Positions 47,131-58,249 of a stretch of DNA of 64,000 bases are shown in pieces (positions within the stretch are counted from its first letter, which is position 1; each line of letters starts with the position of its first letter). A program made the position numbers and the translations under genes. Below the pieces are notes generated by a model. The model saw nothing but the letters and a program-made list of their open reading frames with translations. It was not told where the DNA came from and ran no database searches. The stretch lies in assembly GCF_004363175.1 (NCBI RefSeq), contig NZ_SNYR01000001.1, positions 372,001-436,000 of the forward strand. Direction: 5' to 3'. Source of the DNA: Maritalea mobilis. GTDB taxonomy: Bacteria > Pseudomonadota > Alphaproteobacteria > Rhizobiales > Devosiaceae.

Positions 47131-48481
47131 ACCGCAATGCCTCAACTGGATCATATTGTGCCGCACGCCATGCCGGATAAAGTGACGCCGCAAAGCTCAG
47201 CAACAAAGCCAATGTCACCACAAAGGCCACTTCAAATGGGTCGGTTTTTGACGGCAGTGACGAAAGGAAAAACACCTCGGGCGGAAACAACGTCACGCCG
47301 ATGGTTTCTGAAATCCACGCCCGAATTGCTTCCGCATTCGCCGCCAAAACCAAACCGGCGATCAAACCAATAAAGGTGCCCGCAAAGCCGATGGCTGTGC
47401 CCGTCATGCAGAAAATCCGCATGATAGATGCCCGGGTGGCCCCCATCGTGCGCAAAATCGCAATATCTGTGTTCTTTTCCTTCACCAGCATCACCAGCGA
47501 GGAAATAATATTGAACACCGCCACCAAAATAATCATGGAAAGGATCACGAACATCACAACCCGCTCCACCTGCAACGCCGAGAAGAACGTTTCATTCCGC
47601 CGTTGCCAATCAGAGAGGATCATTGGCCGCTCCGCCGCCGCCTGCACGGGCTCGCGCATAGTGTGAATATCGTCCGGATCATCAAGGAAAATCTCAAGGC
47701 CAGTCACCGAATAAATCCGCTCATAGGATTCATCGATCTGCTCGTCCGTGGCATCAAGCGGCAATGGTTCCAAACCATCTTTCAGCTCATCGCGAAACAG
47801 TTTGAAATAATTCTGCGCTAGCTGCAGCGGCATATAAACGAAATAACTGTCAAACTCGACCATGCCCAATTCAAACACCACATCCACCGGATAGGTGCGA
47901 ATTTGCGGCGCGGTGCCAAAGGGCGTCACGGTCCCTTCCGGCGTGATGATGGTCACGCTATCGCCAACCGAAACGCCTAGATTTTGCGCCAACCGCATGC
48001 CAATGGCCACGCCTTTACCTTCATCCCAGCCATTAAAGCCGCCCAAAACGGCAGATTCAGCGAATAGAGGCATCTTTTTCAAGTCGCGCTCATTGATCCC
48101 GCGCACGGCAACACCAGTTGATCGGCCAATGCCGGAGGCAAGCGCCTGCCCTTCAGCAAAGGCAATCACCGCTTCAACGCCGTCTACACCCTCAATTTTA
48201 GGGATGATGCTCTCATAATCCTCGAACTGCTCTTCCAGTGGAAACGCAGTGAAGTGACCATTTAAGCCAAGGATTTTGTCTAAAAGTTCTGCGCGAAACC
48301 CGTTCATCACAGACATAACCACAATCAATGTGGCCACGCCGATGGCGATACCCGTAAGCGTCAACGCCGCAATCACCGAGATAAAGGCCTCTTGGCGGCG
48401 CGCGCGGAGATAACGCCACGCCACCATAAATTCAAACCGCGAAAATGGGCGGTTTTGCAGGTTCTGCGTGGCGTCACTCAT
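47123..48481 (-). CDS. lolC: Lipoprotein-releasing ABC transporter, permease LolC/E
   Basis: A 452-residue MacB/FtsX-type permease with four spans: one N-terminal (about 38-60) and three C-terminal (about 320-345, 365-395, 420-440) flanking a periplasmic MacB-like domain. The N-terminal RFEFMVAWRYLRARRQEAFIS is typical of LolC/LolE. Alphaproteobacteria often encode one such permease that is thought to act as a homodimer, so the C/E distinction is not meaningful here. It lies 3 bases after proS. Confidence 0.93.
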   Translation of the reverse strand: MSDATQNLQNRPFSRFEFMVAWRYLRARRQEAFISVIAALTLTGIAIGVATLIVVMSVMNGFRAELLDKILGLNGHFTAFPLEEQFEDYESIIPKIEGVDGVEAVIAFAEGQALASGIGRSTGVAVRGINERDLKKMPLFAESAVLGGFNGWDEGKGVAIGMRLAQNLGVSVGDSVTIITPEGTVTPFGTAPQIRTYPVDVVFELGMVEFDSYFVYMPLQLAQNYFKLFRDELKDGLEPLPLDATDEQIDESYERIYSVTGLEIFLDDPDDIHTMREPVQAAAERPMILSDWQRRNETFFSALQVERVVMFVILSMIILVAVFNIISSLVMLVKEKNTDIAILRTMGATRASIMRIFCMTGTAIGFAGTFIGLIAGLVLAANAEAIRAWISETIGVTLFPPEVFFLSSLPSKTDPFEVAFVVTLALLLSFAASLYPAWRAAQYDPVEALRYG

Positions 48482-48484
48482 AAA

Positions 48485-49834
48485 TTAAACGTCCTGTCTA
48501 CGTTCCGGCACAATGCGCTCGAGAAGAAAATCAACTGCTTGTTCAAGCGAAACATTTGTCCGTTCGCCAGTTTTGCGATTCTTGATCTCAACTTCGTTAT
48601 TTTTAAGGCCGCGCGGTCCAACAATCATCTGATACGGCAAGCCAATCAAATCTGCAGTCGCAAATTTGCCGCCAGCGCCCATGTCACGATCATCATACAG
48701 CACTTCAATGCCAGCATTCTCAAGCTGCTTGTAAAGCCCATCGCATGTGGACGCACACTCTTCGTCGCCCGCCTTCAAATTGATAAGCGCCAATTCAAAC
48801 GGCGCAACGGAAACAGGCCAGATAATGCCATCATCATCATGGCTCGCTTCAATAATTGCAGGCACAAGCCGGGTCAGACCAATGCCGTATGACCCCATAT
48901 GCACAGGAACTTCCTGCCCATTTGCGTCCGCAACAGTTGCGCCCATCGGCTCAGAATATTTTGTGCCAAAATAAAAGACCTGGCCAACTTCAATTCCACG
49001 CGCCTCGATACGGCGATCTTCCGGCACTTCCGATTGGAACTTGTCCATATCGATCATATCTTCTGTCGCGGCATACATGGTGGTCCAGTCCCTCACATAA
49101 GAAGTCAGGTCACCATCAAAATCGACATCTTTTGGTGGAATCGGTTGATCCAACAACGCTTTATCGCAGAACACGCCGCTTTCGCCTGTATCCGCCAACA
49201 CGATAAATTCATGGCTCAAATCACCGCCAATTGGCCCTGTTTCAGCCTGCATCGGCACAGCCGTCAGCCCCATGCGGTAATAAGTGCGCAAATAGGCCAC
49301 AAACATCCGATGATAAGATTTCACCGCTTCTTCCTTCGTCAAATCGAACGAATAAGCGTCTTTCATCAAAAATTCCCGGCTCCGCATCGTGCCAAAGCGC
49401 GGACGAATTTCGTCACGGAACTTCCATTGAATGTGATAAAGATTCAATGGCAAGTCTTTGTAGGACTTCACATTTGACCGGAAGATTGAAGTGATCATCT
49501 CTTCATTGGTCGGGCCATAAAGCATGTCGCGCTCGTGCCGATCCTGAATGCGCAGCATTTCCTTGCCATATGCATCATAACGGCCGCTCTCGCGCCACAA
49601 ATCAGCAGGCTGCAAAGTAGGCATCAACAACTCAATCGCACCCGCACGATCTTGTTCTTGTTCAATGATGTTTTGCACCTTGCGCAACACGCGATAGCCC
49701 AACGGCAACCATGCATAAAGGCCACTCGCCTCCTGTTTCAGCATTGCGGCCCGCAGCATAAGGCGGTGCGACACAATTTCAGCTTCCTTAGGTGTTTCTT
49801 TCAAAACAGGCAGAAAATATTTTGACAGGCGCAT
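48485..49834 (-). CDS. proS: Prolyl-tRNA synthetase, short type without editing insertion
   Basis: Class II synthetase charging tRNA-Pro, 449 residues. Motif 1-like [20 protein letters not shown], motif 2 [21 protein letters not shown] and motif 3 [16 protein letters not shown] are present, followed by the anticodon-binding domain. The bacterial INS editing domain between motifs 2 and 3 (about 180 residues) is missing, as is usual in alphaproteobacteria, so hydrolysis of Ala-tRNA-Pro must rely on a free-standing deacylase such as YbaK/ProXp. Precedes lolC by 3 bases. Confidence 0.96.
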   Translation of the reverse strand: MRLSKYFLPVLKETPKEAEIVSHRLMLRAAMLKQEASGLYAWLPLGYRVLRKVQNIIEQEQDRAGAIELLMPTLQPADLWRESGRYDAYGKEMLRIQDRHERDMLYGPTNEEMITSIFRSNVKSYKDLPLNLYHIQWKFRDEIRPRFGTMRSREFLMKDAYSFDLTKEEAVKSYHRMFVAYLRTYYRMGLTAVPMQAETGPIGGDLSHEFIVLADTGESGVFCDKALLDQPIPPKDVDFDGDLTSYVRDWTTMYAATEDMIDMDKFQSEVPEDRRIEARGIEVGQVFYFGTKYSEPMGATVADANGQEVPVHMGSYGIGLTRLVPAIIEASHDDDGIIWPVSVAPFELALINLKAGDEECASTCDGLYKQLENAGIEVLYDDRDMGAGGKFATADLIGLPYQMIVGPRGLKNNEVEIKNRKTGERTNVSLEQAVDFLLERIVPERRQDV

Positions 49835-50029
49835 GATCTATTCTTGCTTTCGTTCGACTCGTCAAATGGGATTGTTGCGGGCAACAAAACGCCATAAGTG
49901 GCGCAGATGCAAGGGTTTTCAGTTCAATTTTTCCCAATCCAACCGCTGCGTAAACCAAAATTCCAATTTTTCAGAGTTTGACGCTAAAAACCGGGTGACA
50001 GGACCATTTTAAGTTGTTAGGGTCCATTC
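49835..50029. other. Intergenic region upstream of proS
   Basis: No gene seen. It should hold the proS promoter (minus) and the promoter of the small RNA candidate (plus: GTGACA at 49995-50000, TAGGGT at 50018-50023, 17-base spacing). Confidence 0.4.
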
Positions 50030-50173
50030 CCAATAAGAGGGCCTGCGACAATATGGCGGCCCCGTATACGCTGACAAGGTCTAGGGAGGAACGTTGGCCT
50101 CGCTTTAATTAGCTTGAGTAAGTCCAACGATTTGTCGCGAAACTAATAAACAGGGCTCCGGCCCTGTTTTTTA
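50030..50173 (+). ncRNA. Candidate trans-acting small RNA beside proS (possible alpha-r45 family member)
   Basis: A plus-strand terminator at 50148-50175 serves no plus-strand gene, implying a short transcript that begins near 50030. The sequence folds: TGCGACAA (50044-50051) with TTGTCGCG (50132-50139), and CGTTGG (50092-50097) with CCAACG (50124-50129), plus local GGGCC/GGCCC pairing at 50039-50062. The length would be about 144 bases. From memory, the rhizobial alpha-r45 (Smr45C) small RNA family, about 147 nucleotides, lies next to proS; I could not compare sequences. The 5' end is an estimate. Confidence 0.5.
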
Positions 50174-50175
50174 TT
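50148..50175 (+). terminator. Rho-independent terminator of the small RNA candidate
   Basis: A 9-pair perfect stem (50148-50156 with 50161-50169), 4-base loop TCCG, and a T-rich tail on the plus strand. The minus-strand reading has a much poorer tail (TTTATTAG). Confidence 0.8.
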
Positions 50176-50196
50176 GATTTCAAAGCCTTACAACAA

Positions 50197-50445
50197 TTAC
50201 TTCCAGTAATACTGCAAGCCAGGCTGCGCCAAAATCCATTGGGTCAGCATCAACAAGCCAAACGCGATCACGGTGGACGCCAGCATCTTTTTCAACAGAT
50301 GCGGCTTAACCGGCGCTGCCGCTTCAGAGCCTTTATCAACGGCCAGGTCCTGCTCCACATGCGAATGATTGCCGATGGGCAGCGCCACAAAAAAGCACAG
50401 CCACCACAAAACGAAGTAAAGCGCGATAGAAGAAACAAGACCCAT
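50197..50445 (-). CDS. DUF1467 family membrane protein
   Basis: An 82-residue protein with two hydrophobic spans (about 4-24 and 57-75) and the motif WWLCFFVALPIGN in the first, characteristic of DUF1467. The family is of unknown function and in Rhizobiales lies between rnj (often with a methylmalonyl-CoA epimerase gene) and proS. No epimerase gene is present here: the gap to the RNase J gene is only 5 bases. Cotranscribed with it. Confidence 0.85.
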   Translation of the reverse strand: MGLVSSIALYFVLWWLCFFVALPIGNHSHVEQDLAVDKGSEAAAPVKPHLLKKMLASTVIAFGLLMLTQWILAQPGLQYYWK

Positions 50446-50450
50446 TTGAC

Positions 50451-52115
50451 CTACACCTTATGGACAAAAACTTTGACGATGGGCTTCTTACCCCAAAATT
50501 GATTGACTTCCGAGCGGACAGCACGTCGCACCGCCTCACCCAGCACCTCAATGGCACCGCGCTTCTTCGCAGGCATGGAACGGATCACCCCATCAATGGC
50601 CTTTTCCACCACAATGTTGAAATCTTCGTCCTCATCCTCAAGCTGCGGCAAGCCATAAAGCTCAACCATCGGCGCATCTCGCAATTGGCCTTTGCCATCA
50701 ATCACCATTGAAATGGCAATAACGCCACCAAAGCTAAGTTTGCGCCGCTCACGCACGCCGCTTTCCTCCGGCATGCACAAAATATCACCATCCAAATATA
50801 AGCGACCAGACGGCACTTCATCCTTCAAGCGCTGTGGCGCTGGGTAAAGTACGGCCATATCGCCATTGCGGATCGATAAAATATCTTGAATGCCAGCTTC
50901 GCGTCCCAATTCAGCCTGCGCCTCCAAGTGCGCCGCTTCACCGTGCACAGGCACCAAAACATTCGGCTTCAGCCAATCATACAGCTGCCGCAACTCATCG
51001 CGCCGCGGGTGGCCAGACACATGCACCAAAGCATCCTTGTCGCTGATTACTTTCACACCCTGATTGATCAGCATGTTTTGAATGTCCAAAACATCCTTCT
51101 CATTGCCAGGAATAGCCTTGGAAGAGAAAATAACCTGATCACCCTTATTCAAGGTCAACACCGGGTGATCATCTCGCGCGATCCGTGCAATTGCAGCGCG
51201 AGATTCCCCTTGCGAGCCAGTACAAATCAAACAAACCTTCTCGCGCGGCAAATAGCCAAATGCATCTTGATCCAAAAAGGGTTCAATCCCGTCAAATAGG
51301 CCAAGATCACGCGCAATCTCTGACGTGCGGTGAATGGCACGACCAGAAGCCACCACATGGCGGCCCGCCTTTTGCGCAGCACGGGCGATTGAAATCATTC
51401 GACCAACATTCGAGGCAAAAATCGTCACCGCCACACGGTTCGGCGCATCAGCGATTAGCTTTTCCAAGCTCTCTGCCACATCGCCCTCACCCGGGCTTAC
51501 ACCGTCACGCACTGCATTGGTGCTATCGCACACCAACGCCAATGGCGCATCCATTTCACCGATCTCACGCAGCCGTTTTTCATCTGTTGGCGCATTGCCA
51601 ACAGGCGACGGATCTAACTTCCAGTCCCCCGTATGCAACACACGGCCTGCTGGCGTTTCAATATAAAGCGCAGAGCTTTCAGGAATAGAGTGCGCCACAT
51701 TGATCAGTTCAACCTTAAATGGCCCCAGCTGAAGCGTTGCGCCCTGTTGAACCACATTCACTGGCACCTGATAGCCAAAATTATTGGCTTTGCCTTTTGC
51801 CTTCAGCATTTCAGCCGCGAAAGGCGATGCATAAACATCGCACTCAAGCATCGGCCAAAGGTCCATCACCCCGCCATAATGGTCTTCATGGGCGTGGGTC
51901 AGCACCATGCCGACAATATTTTCAACTTCATCTTCTAAAAACCGCACATCAGGCATCACCAGCTCAATGCCCGGCAGGTCTGGCCCACCAAAGGTCAAGC
52001 CACAATCAACGATCAACCATTTGCGGTTTTCAGGCGCGCCAAAGCCATAAAGACCGAAATTCATGCCGATCTCGCCAACGCCGCCTAAAGGTACAAAAAC
52101 CAACTGGTCCTGCAT
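50451..52115 (-). CDS. rnj: Ribonuclease J
   Basis: A 554-residue metallo-beta-lactamase/beta-CASP ribonuclease with 5'-exonuclease and endonuclease activity in mRNA and rRNA processing. The zinc motif is H74-x-H76-x-D78-H79 (LTHAHEDHYGG). The beta-CASP segment includes VTIFASNVGRM, VCLICTGSQGE, VHVSGHPRRDELRQLYDWLK and PVHGEAAHLEAQAELG. Rhizobiales use RNase J together with RNase E. It lies 15 bases after birA. Confidence 0.94.
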   Translation of the reverse strand: MQDQLVFVPLGGVGEIGMNFGLYGFGAPENRKWLIVDCGLTFGGPDLPGIELVMPDVRFLEDEVENIVGMVLTHAHEDHYGGVMDLWPMLECDVYASPFAAEMLKAKGKANNFGYQVPVNVVQQGATLQLGPFKVELINVAHSIPESSALYIETPAGRVLHTGDWKLDPSPVGNAPTDEKRLREIGEMDAPLALVCDSTNAVRDGVSPGEGDVAESLEKLIADAPNRVAVTIFASNVGRMISIARAAQKAGRHVVASGRAIHRTSEIARDLGLFDGIEPFLDQDAFGYLPREKVCLICTGSQGESRAAIARIARDDHPVLTLNKGDQVIFSSKAIPGNEKDVLDIQNMLINQGVKVISDKDALVHVSGHPRRDELRQLYDWLKPNVLVPVHGEAAHLEAQAELGREAGIQDILSIRNGDMAVLYPAPQRLKDEVPSGRLYLDGDILCMPEESGVRERRKLSFGGVIAISMVIDGKGQLRDAPMVELYGLPQLEDEDEDFNIVVEKAIDGVIRSMPAKKRGAIEVLGEAVRRAVRSEVNQFWGKKPIVKVFVHKV

Positions 52116-52130
52116 AAAACTAAACTTCCG

Positions 52131-52895
52131 TTATAAATTGAATATTTCGCCTGCGGTGACGATGCGCTGCCGACCCATATGGTCAACAATCAACCCGCCT
52201 GTCGGGTCCACCCCTTCAAGCCGCGCTTCGTAACTCTCCGCATTGGCATTAATCCGCATGACTTCGCCCATCTTATATGCATGGGCCAGCCAGTCGGCTC
52301 GAATTTGTGCAAAATTGCGCCCGCCTTCCCATTGGGAAATCCGCTGCGCCACTGCATCTGATAAAAAAGCGAAAAAATGCGCAGTGGAGGTGTTCAGCCC
52401 CAATGCTGCAAAATCACTTGCCGGATGGTTAGATTGATCTGGGTGAAAGCTCAAATTCACCCCCATGCCAATCACCACAAAACGGCTTTGCCCTTTCATG
52501 CCACCTTCCAGCAACAATCCGGCACATTTCTTCCCATTGATCATAAGATCATTGGGCCATTTGACTTCAATTTGAAGTCCGGTCACGCCCTGAGCCTCAG
52601 CAATTTGGCTCACCGCGTCACGCAAGGCCAAAGCCAACACAAAGGAAAGCTGCGCCACATGCTCTGCTGGTGCCGGATCAATCAGCAATAAAGACGCGTA
52701 TAGATTGCCTTTGGGCGAATGCCAAAAGCGGCCTCGCCGCCCTTTGCCGTCCACCTGCTCATCGGCCACAAGCCAAACGGGGCCAGCGGCCCCGTTTAAA
52801 GCATCTTGCATCAATGTCGCGCTGGTGGAGCCTATGCTCGGCACATGCCGCAATGCATAGCCATCCAAGCGCGCGCGTTCACCTAACGAAACCAC
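52131..52895 (-). CDS. birA: Biotin--[acetyl-CoA-carboxylase] ligase, monofunctional
   Basis: Attaches biotin to the acetyl-CoA carboxylase carrier protein. The 254-residue protein has the ligase domain (STSATLMQDAL; biotin/ATP loop DGKGRRGRFWHSPKGNLYAS; KWPNDLMINGKKCAGLLLE) and the short C-terminal domain. There is no N-terminal DNA-binding domain, so it is not a biotin repressor. The GTG start overlaps the nuoN stop by one base. A birA gene at the end of the nuo operon is typical of Rhizobiales. Confidence 0.93.
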   Translation of the reverse strand: MVSLGERARLDGYALRHVPSIGSTSATLMQDALNGAAGPVWLVADEQVDGKGRRGRFWHSPKGNLYASLLLIDPAPAEHVAQLSFVLALALRDAVSQIAEAQGVTGLQIEVKWPNDLMINGKKCAGLLLEGGMKGQSRFVVIGMGVNLSFHPDQSNHPASDFAALGLNTSTAHFFAFLSDAVAQRISQWEGGRNFAQIRADWLAHAYKMGEVMRINANAESYEARLEGVDPTGGLIVDHMGRQRIVTAGEIFNL

Positions 52896-54343
52896 TAAAA
52901 GAGACTACCCGCCGCAGTTTGAGCCCATTGGGTCAATGGCACACCAAGTGTCAAATAGTAGGTCACGATCAAGAACCCGGCCAAAGCGATAATCACGCGC
53001 AAAGCCAAGGCTGAATCGTCAAATTGATGCACAACTTCGTCGAAATACATCACCTTGATCACACGCAGATAATAGAACGCACTCACCGCACTGGCCAAAA
53101 CGCCAATCACCGCAAGAATGAACAATTGCGCTTCAATCGCTGCTAGGAACACTTGCCACTTCGCAAAGAAGCCAGCCAATGGTGGCAACCCGATCAAAGA
53201 GAACATGATAATAGCAATGCCTGCCGCCACGAATGGACGCGACTGCGCCAAGCCAGCCAAATCATCAATCTGCTCCACATATCCTTCGTCATTCTTCAAG
53301 GCGAGGATACAGGCGAATAAACCAAGGGTCATGGTGAGGTAAATCGCCATATAAACGGCAACGCCTTCCACCCCGATTTGCGAACCTGCTGAAAGGCCGA
53401 CCAAAGCAAAGCCCACATGGCCGATTGAAGAATAAGCGATCAGTCGCTTAATGTTCTTCTGGCCAATGGCTGCAAACGCCGCCAACACCATGGAAGCAAT
53501 CGAGATGAAGATCACGATTTGCTGCCAATCGCGCGCAATTGGTTCGAATGTGTCGAACACAACGCGGACAAACAAGGCCATCGCCGCCACTTTCGGCGCA
53601 GATGCGAAAAACGCCGTCACAGGTGTCGGTACACCTTGATAAACGTCCGGTGTCCACATGTGAAATGGCACAGCAGAAATCTTAAAGGCCAAGCCTGCCA
53701 TCACAAACACCAAGCCAACGATCAAGCCAAGTGACGGTTCACCTAATGAAATGGCGCGGGCGATCTCATCCAACTGCGTATGGCCAGTAAAGCCGTAAAC
53801 CATGGAAGAGCCGTAAAGCAACATGCCGGAAGACAAGGCGCCAAGTACGAAATATTTCAAGCCAGCTTCTGTCGCTTTGCTTGAATCGCGCTTGAAGGCA
53901 GCGATCACGTAAAGTGACAAAGATTGCAATTCAAGGCCGACATACAATGAGATCAAATCATTGGCTGAAATCATCATCAACATGCCGAGCGTCGCCAGCA
54001 CCACCAGCACTGGATATTCGAACTTGTTGAGCTTGTGCTCATCCGCGCTGGACACTGAAATCGCCAATGCAAACGCTGAGCCGATCAGCACTAGAACCTT
54101 CATGAACCGGGCAAATGAGTCCTGTACAAACGCACCGTTGAACAATACGCCATCCGCAGGGTGCGCCACTTCAAGCAATGCGGTTAGCGCCAAAAGCGCC
54201 ATTGCAATGCCAAGCACAACTTGGTTGGCGTTTTTGGATGAGGTGAACACCCCAACCATCAGCAGCACGATCGCCCCGATCGCCAGCATCAATTCAGGAA
54301 AGGCTGGCGCAAGATCTGCAAAAGAAGTCAAATCAGAATTCAT
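52895..54343 (-). CDS. nuoN: NADH-quinone oxidoreductase subunit N
   Basis: Proton-pumping antiporter-like subunit of complex I, 482 residues and about 14 membrane spans. The Proton_antipo_M core is visible in [20 protein letters not shown] (with the conserved Glu), and [20 protein letters not shown] carries the conserved Lys region. Gap to nuoM is 9 bases. Confidence 0.96.
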   Translation of the reverse strand: MNSDLTSFADLAPAFPELMLAIGAIVLLMVGVFTSSKNANQVVLGIAMALLALTALLEVAHPADGVLFNGAFVQDSFARFMKVLVLIGSAFALAISVSSADEHKLNKFEYPVLVVLATLGMLMMISANDLISLYVGLELQSLSLYVIAAFKRDSSKATEAGLKYFVLGALSSGMLLYGSSMVYGFTGHTQLDEIARAISLGEPSLGLIVGLVFVMAGLAFKISAVPFHMWTPDVYQGVPTPVTAFFASAPKVAAMALFVRVVFDTFEPIARDWQQIVIFISIASMVLAAFAAIGQKNIKRLIAYSSIGHVGFALVGLSAGSQIGVEGVAVYMAIYLTMTLGLFACILALKNDEGYVEQIDDLAGLAQSRPFVAAGIAIIMFSLIGLPPLAGFFAKWQVFLAAIEAQLFILAVIGVLASAVSAFYYLRVIKVMYFDEVVHQFDDSALALRVIIALAGFLIVTYYLTLGVPLTQWAQTAAGSLF

Positions 54344-54352
54344 TATATCCCC

Positions 54353-55873
54353 CTAGTGCGCAACTTCGGCAAGGGCGCCGATTTGCCCCAGGCTCATTTG
54401 ATATTGGTTGACCAACTGCTCAACAGACGCGGCGGTCGCATCCAGAATTGGCGCTGGATAGAAACCGAAAAAGATAGTGAGGATGATCAAAGGTACAATC
54501 ACCGCCATTTCGCGCGGGCTCATATCCAAGATCGCCTTCAAATTCTCTTTTTCCAACACGCCGAAAATCACCCGACGATAGAGCCACAACGCGTAACCTG
54601 CGGAGAAGATCACCCCAAAGGCTGCGCCAAACGCCACCCAAGTGTTCACTTGGAAAATGCCCATCAAGGTCAAGAATTCGCCCACAAAGCCACTTGTGCC
54701 CGGCAAACCAACATTGGCCATGGTGAACACCATAAAGGCAAAGGCATATTTCGGCATGCGCTCCACAAGGCCGCCATAAGCATCAATCTGACGGGTGTGC
54801 ATACGGTCGTAAATCACACCGACACAAAGGAACAAAGCGCCTGAAACAATACCGTGCGAGATCATTTGGAAGATCGCGCCCTGAATGCCCAGCATATTGC
54901 CGGCGAAAATACCCATGGTCACATAGCCCATGTGCGCAACAGAAGAATAAGCAATCAGCTTCTTAATATCTTCCTGCACCAAGGCCACCAACGAAGTGAT
55001 GATGATCGCCGCGACAGAAAGGAAGAACACGAAGTTCGAGAAATAAGCAGATGCTTCTGGGAACATCGGCAATGAGAACCGCAAGAAGCCGTAGCCGCCC
55101 ATTTTCAGCAAGATCGCAGCCAAGATCACGGAACCAGCAGTTGGCGCTTCCACGTGCGCTTCTGGCAACCAACGGTGGAATGGCCACATTGGCATTTTCA
55201 CTGCCAGCGATGCGAAGAAGGCCAGCCATAACCAATATTGCGACTCTGAGGAGAACTTGAACTGCAGCAGTTTCGCAATGTCCAACGTGCCCGCTTGCCA
55301 ATACATGGCCATAACAGCCAACAACATCAGCACAGAACCAATAAAGGTATAGAAGAAGAACTTATAGCTCGCCTGAATACGCTTCTTGCCGCCCCAAATC
55401 CCGATAATCAGGAACATTGGGATCAAGCCGCCTTCAAAGAACACATAGAACATCGCCAAATCAAGCGTGGCAAACACACCGATCATCAAAAATTCGAGGA
55501 TAAGGAAGGCAACGAAATATTCGCGTACCCGGTTTTGCACTGACTCCCAACTGGCCAACACACACATTGGCATCAATAGGCCGGTCAAAACGATGAACAG
55601 GATGGAAATCCCGTCAACGCCCATGCGGTAGCCGATCACGTCATCGCCAATCCAGCTATAGTTTTGTACAAACTGGAAGCCAGGATTTGATGAATCAAAC
55701 ATCGCCCACATCACCAAGGAGAACACAAAGGTCACCAATGTGGTCGCCAAGGCAATCCGACGCATATTGTTTTTGGCCAGATCATCATTGCCCGGCACGA
55801 TCAGTAGGAAAAAGACACCAACCAACGGCAGGAAGGTCAGAATCGTAAGGATGTTGTTATTTATAATATTCAT
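54353..55873 (-). CDS. nuoM: NADH-quinone oxidoreductase subunit M
   Basis: Second antiporter-like subunit of complex I, 506 residues, about 14 spans. Conserved elements: [20 protein letters not shown] (Glu of the proton channel), [20 protein letters not shown] and [20 protein letters not shown]. It overlaps nuoL by 4 bases. Confidence 0.97.
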   Translation of the reverse strand: MNIINNNILTILTFLPLVGVFFLLIVPGNDDLAKNNMRRIALATTLVTFVFSLVMWAMFDSSNPGFQFVQNYSWIGDDVIGYRMGVDGISILFIVLTGLLMPMCVLASWESVQNRVREYFVAFLILEFLMIGVFATLDLAMFYVFFEGGLIPMFLIIGIWGGKKRIQASYKFFFYTFIGSVLMLLAVMAMYWQAGTLDIAKLLQFKFSSESQYWLWLAFFASLAVKMPMWPFHRWLPEAHVEAPTAGSVILAAILLKMGGYGFLRFSLPMFPEASAYFSNFVFFLSVAAIIITSLVALVQEDIKKLIAYSSVAHMGYVTMGIFAGNMLGIQGAIFQMISHGIVSGALFLCVGVIYDRMHTRQIDAYGGLVERMPKYAFAFMVFTMANVGLPGTSGFVGEFLTLMGIFQVNTWVAFGAAFGVIFSAGYALWLYRRVIFGVLEKENLKAILDMSPREMAVIVPLIILTIFFGFYPAPILDATAASVEQLVNQYQMSLGQIGALAEVAH

Positions 55874-57918
55874 CCGAGTAGGCCCCCTGCAGCAATCGCC
55901 CAGGTAATCAGTGCAGCCACGCCAATCAGCATGGCCAATGCATAGTGGTAAAGATAGCCAGATTGCAGTTTCACAACCTGATTGGTCACGTCTTTAACGC
56001 GTCGCGCCAAACCGCCAACAATGATGCCATCCACAAACCAGTCATCGAACCCGCGCCACAACACACGACCAAGCCATTTGGCCGGACGAACAAAGATGAA
56101 GTCATAGAGTTCATCAAAGTACCATTTGTTGAGCAGGAAGGCATAAAGACCGGAATGCTCTTTTGCCAATGCCTTCGGCAATTCTGGCTTGGCGATATAG
56201 AACCACCACGCCATGATAAAGCCCAAGATCATCGCAAAGGTTGCAGATAGTTTCACCCAAGTTGGAACATGGTGCGCTGCATCAATGATTTCCGCATCCA
56301 CAACAACTGAGCCTTGGAAGAAGGCTTGAACATGCTCAGCATGGCCAAAGAAGCTATCATAGAACACGATACCTGAAAGCACTGCGCCAACCGCCAAAAC
56401 ATAGAGCGGGATCAGCATCACATTCGGGCTTTCATGTGCATGGTCAAACACTTCTTTTGACGCACGTGTTTTGCCGTGGAAGGTCAAATGCACCAAGCGC
56501 CATGAATAGAAGCTTGTGAACAAGGCTGCGATCACTAGAAGATAGAACGCGAAGTTCCCTGCTTCAGTATGCGCGCCATAAGCGGCTTCGATAATGGCGT
56601 CTTTAGAGAAGAAGCCAGCGAAACCAAGGTTCGGCAACGCATCAGACACAAGATGGAATGGCAAGCCAACGCCGGTCAGCGCCAAGGTACCGATCATCAT
56701 CATCCAATAGGTCACAGGCACTTTGTTCTTAATGCCGCCCATTTTGCGCATATCTTGCTCGTGATGCATGGCATGGATCACAGAACCAGCACCTAAGAAC
56801 AACAAGGCTTTAAAGAAAGCGTGCGTGAACAAGTGGAACACACCAGCTGAATAAGCCCCTACCCCAAGCGCCACAAACATATAGCCAAGCTGAGAACAGG
56901 TTGAATAAGCAATCACGCGCTTAATGTCGTTCTGCACCAAACCAACTGTCGCTGCGAAGAATGCGGTGATTGCGCCGATCACAGTCACAACTGTCAGTGC
57001 CGTTGGCGAAGCTTCGAACATAGGTGACAAACGTGCCACCATGAATACACCAGCAGTCACCATTGTCGCCGCGTGGATCAAGGCAGACACAGGTGTCGGG
57101 CCTTCCATCGCATCTGGCAACCAAGTGTGCAGCAAGAACTGAGCTGATTTACCCATCGCGCCGAGGAACAACAGCAAGCAAATCACAGTCATCGCATCCC
57201 ATTGTCCCCAAAGGAAATTGATGGTCTGCCCGTCCATGTCAGCCACATGCGCAAATGCAGTGTCAAAATCAATTGAGCCAAGCATCATCACCGCAGCAAA
57301 AATGCCGAGGATGAAACCAAAGTCACCCACGCGGTTGACGATAAAGGCTTTCATCGCCGCCGCATTGGCGCTTGGCTTTTTGTACCAGAAGCCAATCAAC
57401 AAGTAAGACGCCAAGCCAACGCCTTCCCAGCCAAAGAACATTTGCAGGAAGTTGTCAGCAGTCACCAGCATCAACATGGCGAACGTAAACAAAGACAAAT
57501 AAGCAAAGAAGCGTGCGCGGTGCGGATCTTCATGCATATAGCCGATTGAATAAAGGTGTACCAAAGAAGATACCGTGGTCACCACCACCAACATAACAGC
57601 AGTCAATGTGTCGACACGGATCATCCAGTAAAGGTCAAGCCCAGCAGTGTCGATCCAGCGGAACAAGGTCACCTTAACCGCTTCCGCCGCCATGAACCCA
57701 TGGTCAGCAGCAGCTTCAGCACCATGCGCCGCTTCGGCACCGTGCTCACCGCCGCCGCCGGTCATGATGCCAACAAACACCACCCAAGACAGCAAAGCCG
57801 CCGTCATCAACAACCCGGTTGTGATGATTTCTGCAGCTTTATGCCCGATGGAGCGGCCAAACAGCCCAGCAACCAATGCCCCAATCAACGGGAGAAAGAG
57901 AATGGCAGAATAAATCAT
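55870..57918 (-). CDS. nuoL: NADH-quinone oxidoreductase subunit L
   Basis: Distal proton-pumping subunit of complex I, 682 residues, about 16 spans, ending in the long lateral helix and an anchoring span. Conserved elements: [57 protein letters not shown]. An Ala/His/Gly-rich periplasmic loop (about 55-80, [20 protein letters not shown]) is a lineage-specific insertion. The gap to nuoK is 4 bases. Confidence 0.97.
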   Translation of the reverse strand: MIYSAILFLPLIGALVAGLFGRSIGHKAAEIITTGLLMTAALLSWVVFVGIMTGGGGEHGAEAAHGAEAAADHGFMAAEAVKVTLFRWIDTAGLDLYWMIRVDTLTAVMLVVVTTVSSLVHLYSIGYMHEDPHRARFFAYLSLFTFAMLMLVTADNFLQMFFGWEGVGLASYLLIGFWYKKPSANAAAMKAFIVNRVGDFGFILGIFAAVMMLGSIDFDTAFAHVADMDGQTINFLWGQWDAMTVICLLLFLGAMGKSAQFLLHTWLPDAMEGPTPVSALIHAATMVTAGVFMVARLSPMFEASPTALTVVTVIGAITAFFAATVGLVQNDIKRVIAYSTCSQLGYMFVALGVGAYSAGVFHLFTHAFFKALLFLGAGSVIHAMHHEQDMRKMGGIKNKVPVTYWMMMIGTLALTGVGLPFHLVSDALPNLGFAGFFSKDAIIEAAYGAHTEAGNFAFYLLVIAALFTSFYSWRLVHLTFHGKTRASKEVFDHAHESPNVMLIPLYVLAVGAVLSGIVFYDSFFGHAEHVQAFFQGSVVVDAEIIDAAHHVPTWVKLSATFAMILGFIMAWWFYIAKPELPKALAKEHSGLYAFLLNKWYFDELYDFIFVRPAKWLGRVLWRGFDDWFVDGIIVGGLARRVKDVTNQVVKLQSGYLYHYALAMLIGVAALITWAIAAGGLLG

Positions 57919-57922
57919 CCGA

Positions 57923-58237
57923 TTAGCCCTTCATCACGTTGACATCGTCCACCGCGATAGAGCCGCGGTTACGATAGAACACCACAAGGATCGCCAAGCC
58001 AATCGCCGCTTCCGCCGCCGCAACGGTCAGGATCATCAGCGCGAACACTTGGCCAGCCAAGTCTTGCAGGTGGGCACTAAAGGCCACAAAATTGATATTA
58101 ACTGCCAAAAGGATCAATTCCACTGACATGAGAATGATGATCACATTCTTCCGATTCAGAAATATGCCAAATACGCCAAGCGTAAATAAAATGGCCGCCA
58201 CGGTCAGAAAATGACCAAGTCCGATATCCGGTATCAT
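57923..58237 (-). CDS. nuoK: NADH-quinone oxidoreductase subunit K
   Basis: Small membrane subunit, 104 residues with three spans. The conserved membrane glutamates are seen in [11 protein letters not shown] and [15 protein letters not shown]. Starts [20 protein letters not shown]. Gap to nuoJ 12 bases. Confidence 0.97.
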   Translation of the reverse strand: MIPDIGLGHFLTVAAILFTLGVFGIFLNRKNVIIILMSVELILLAVNINFVAFSAHLQDLAGQVFALMILTVAAAEAAIGLAILVVFYRNRGSIAVDDVNVMKG

Positions 58238-58249
58238 TTAGGCCCCCAA

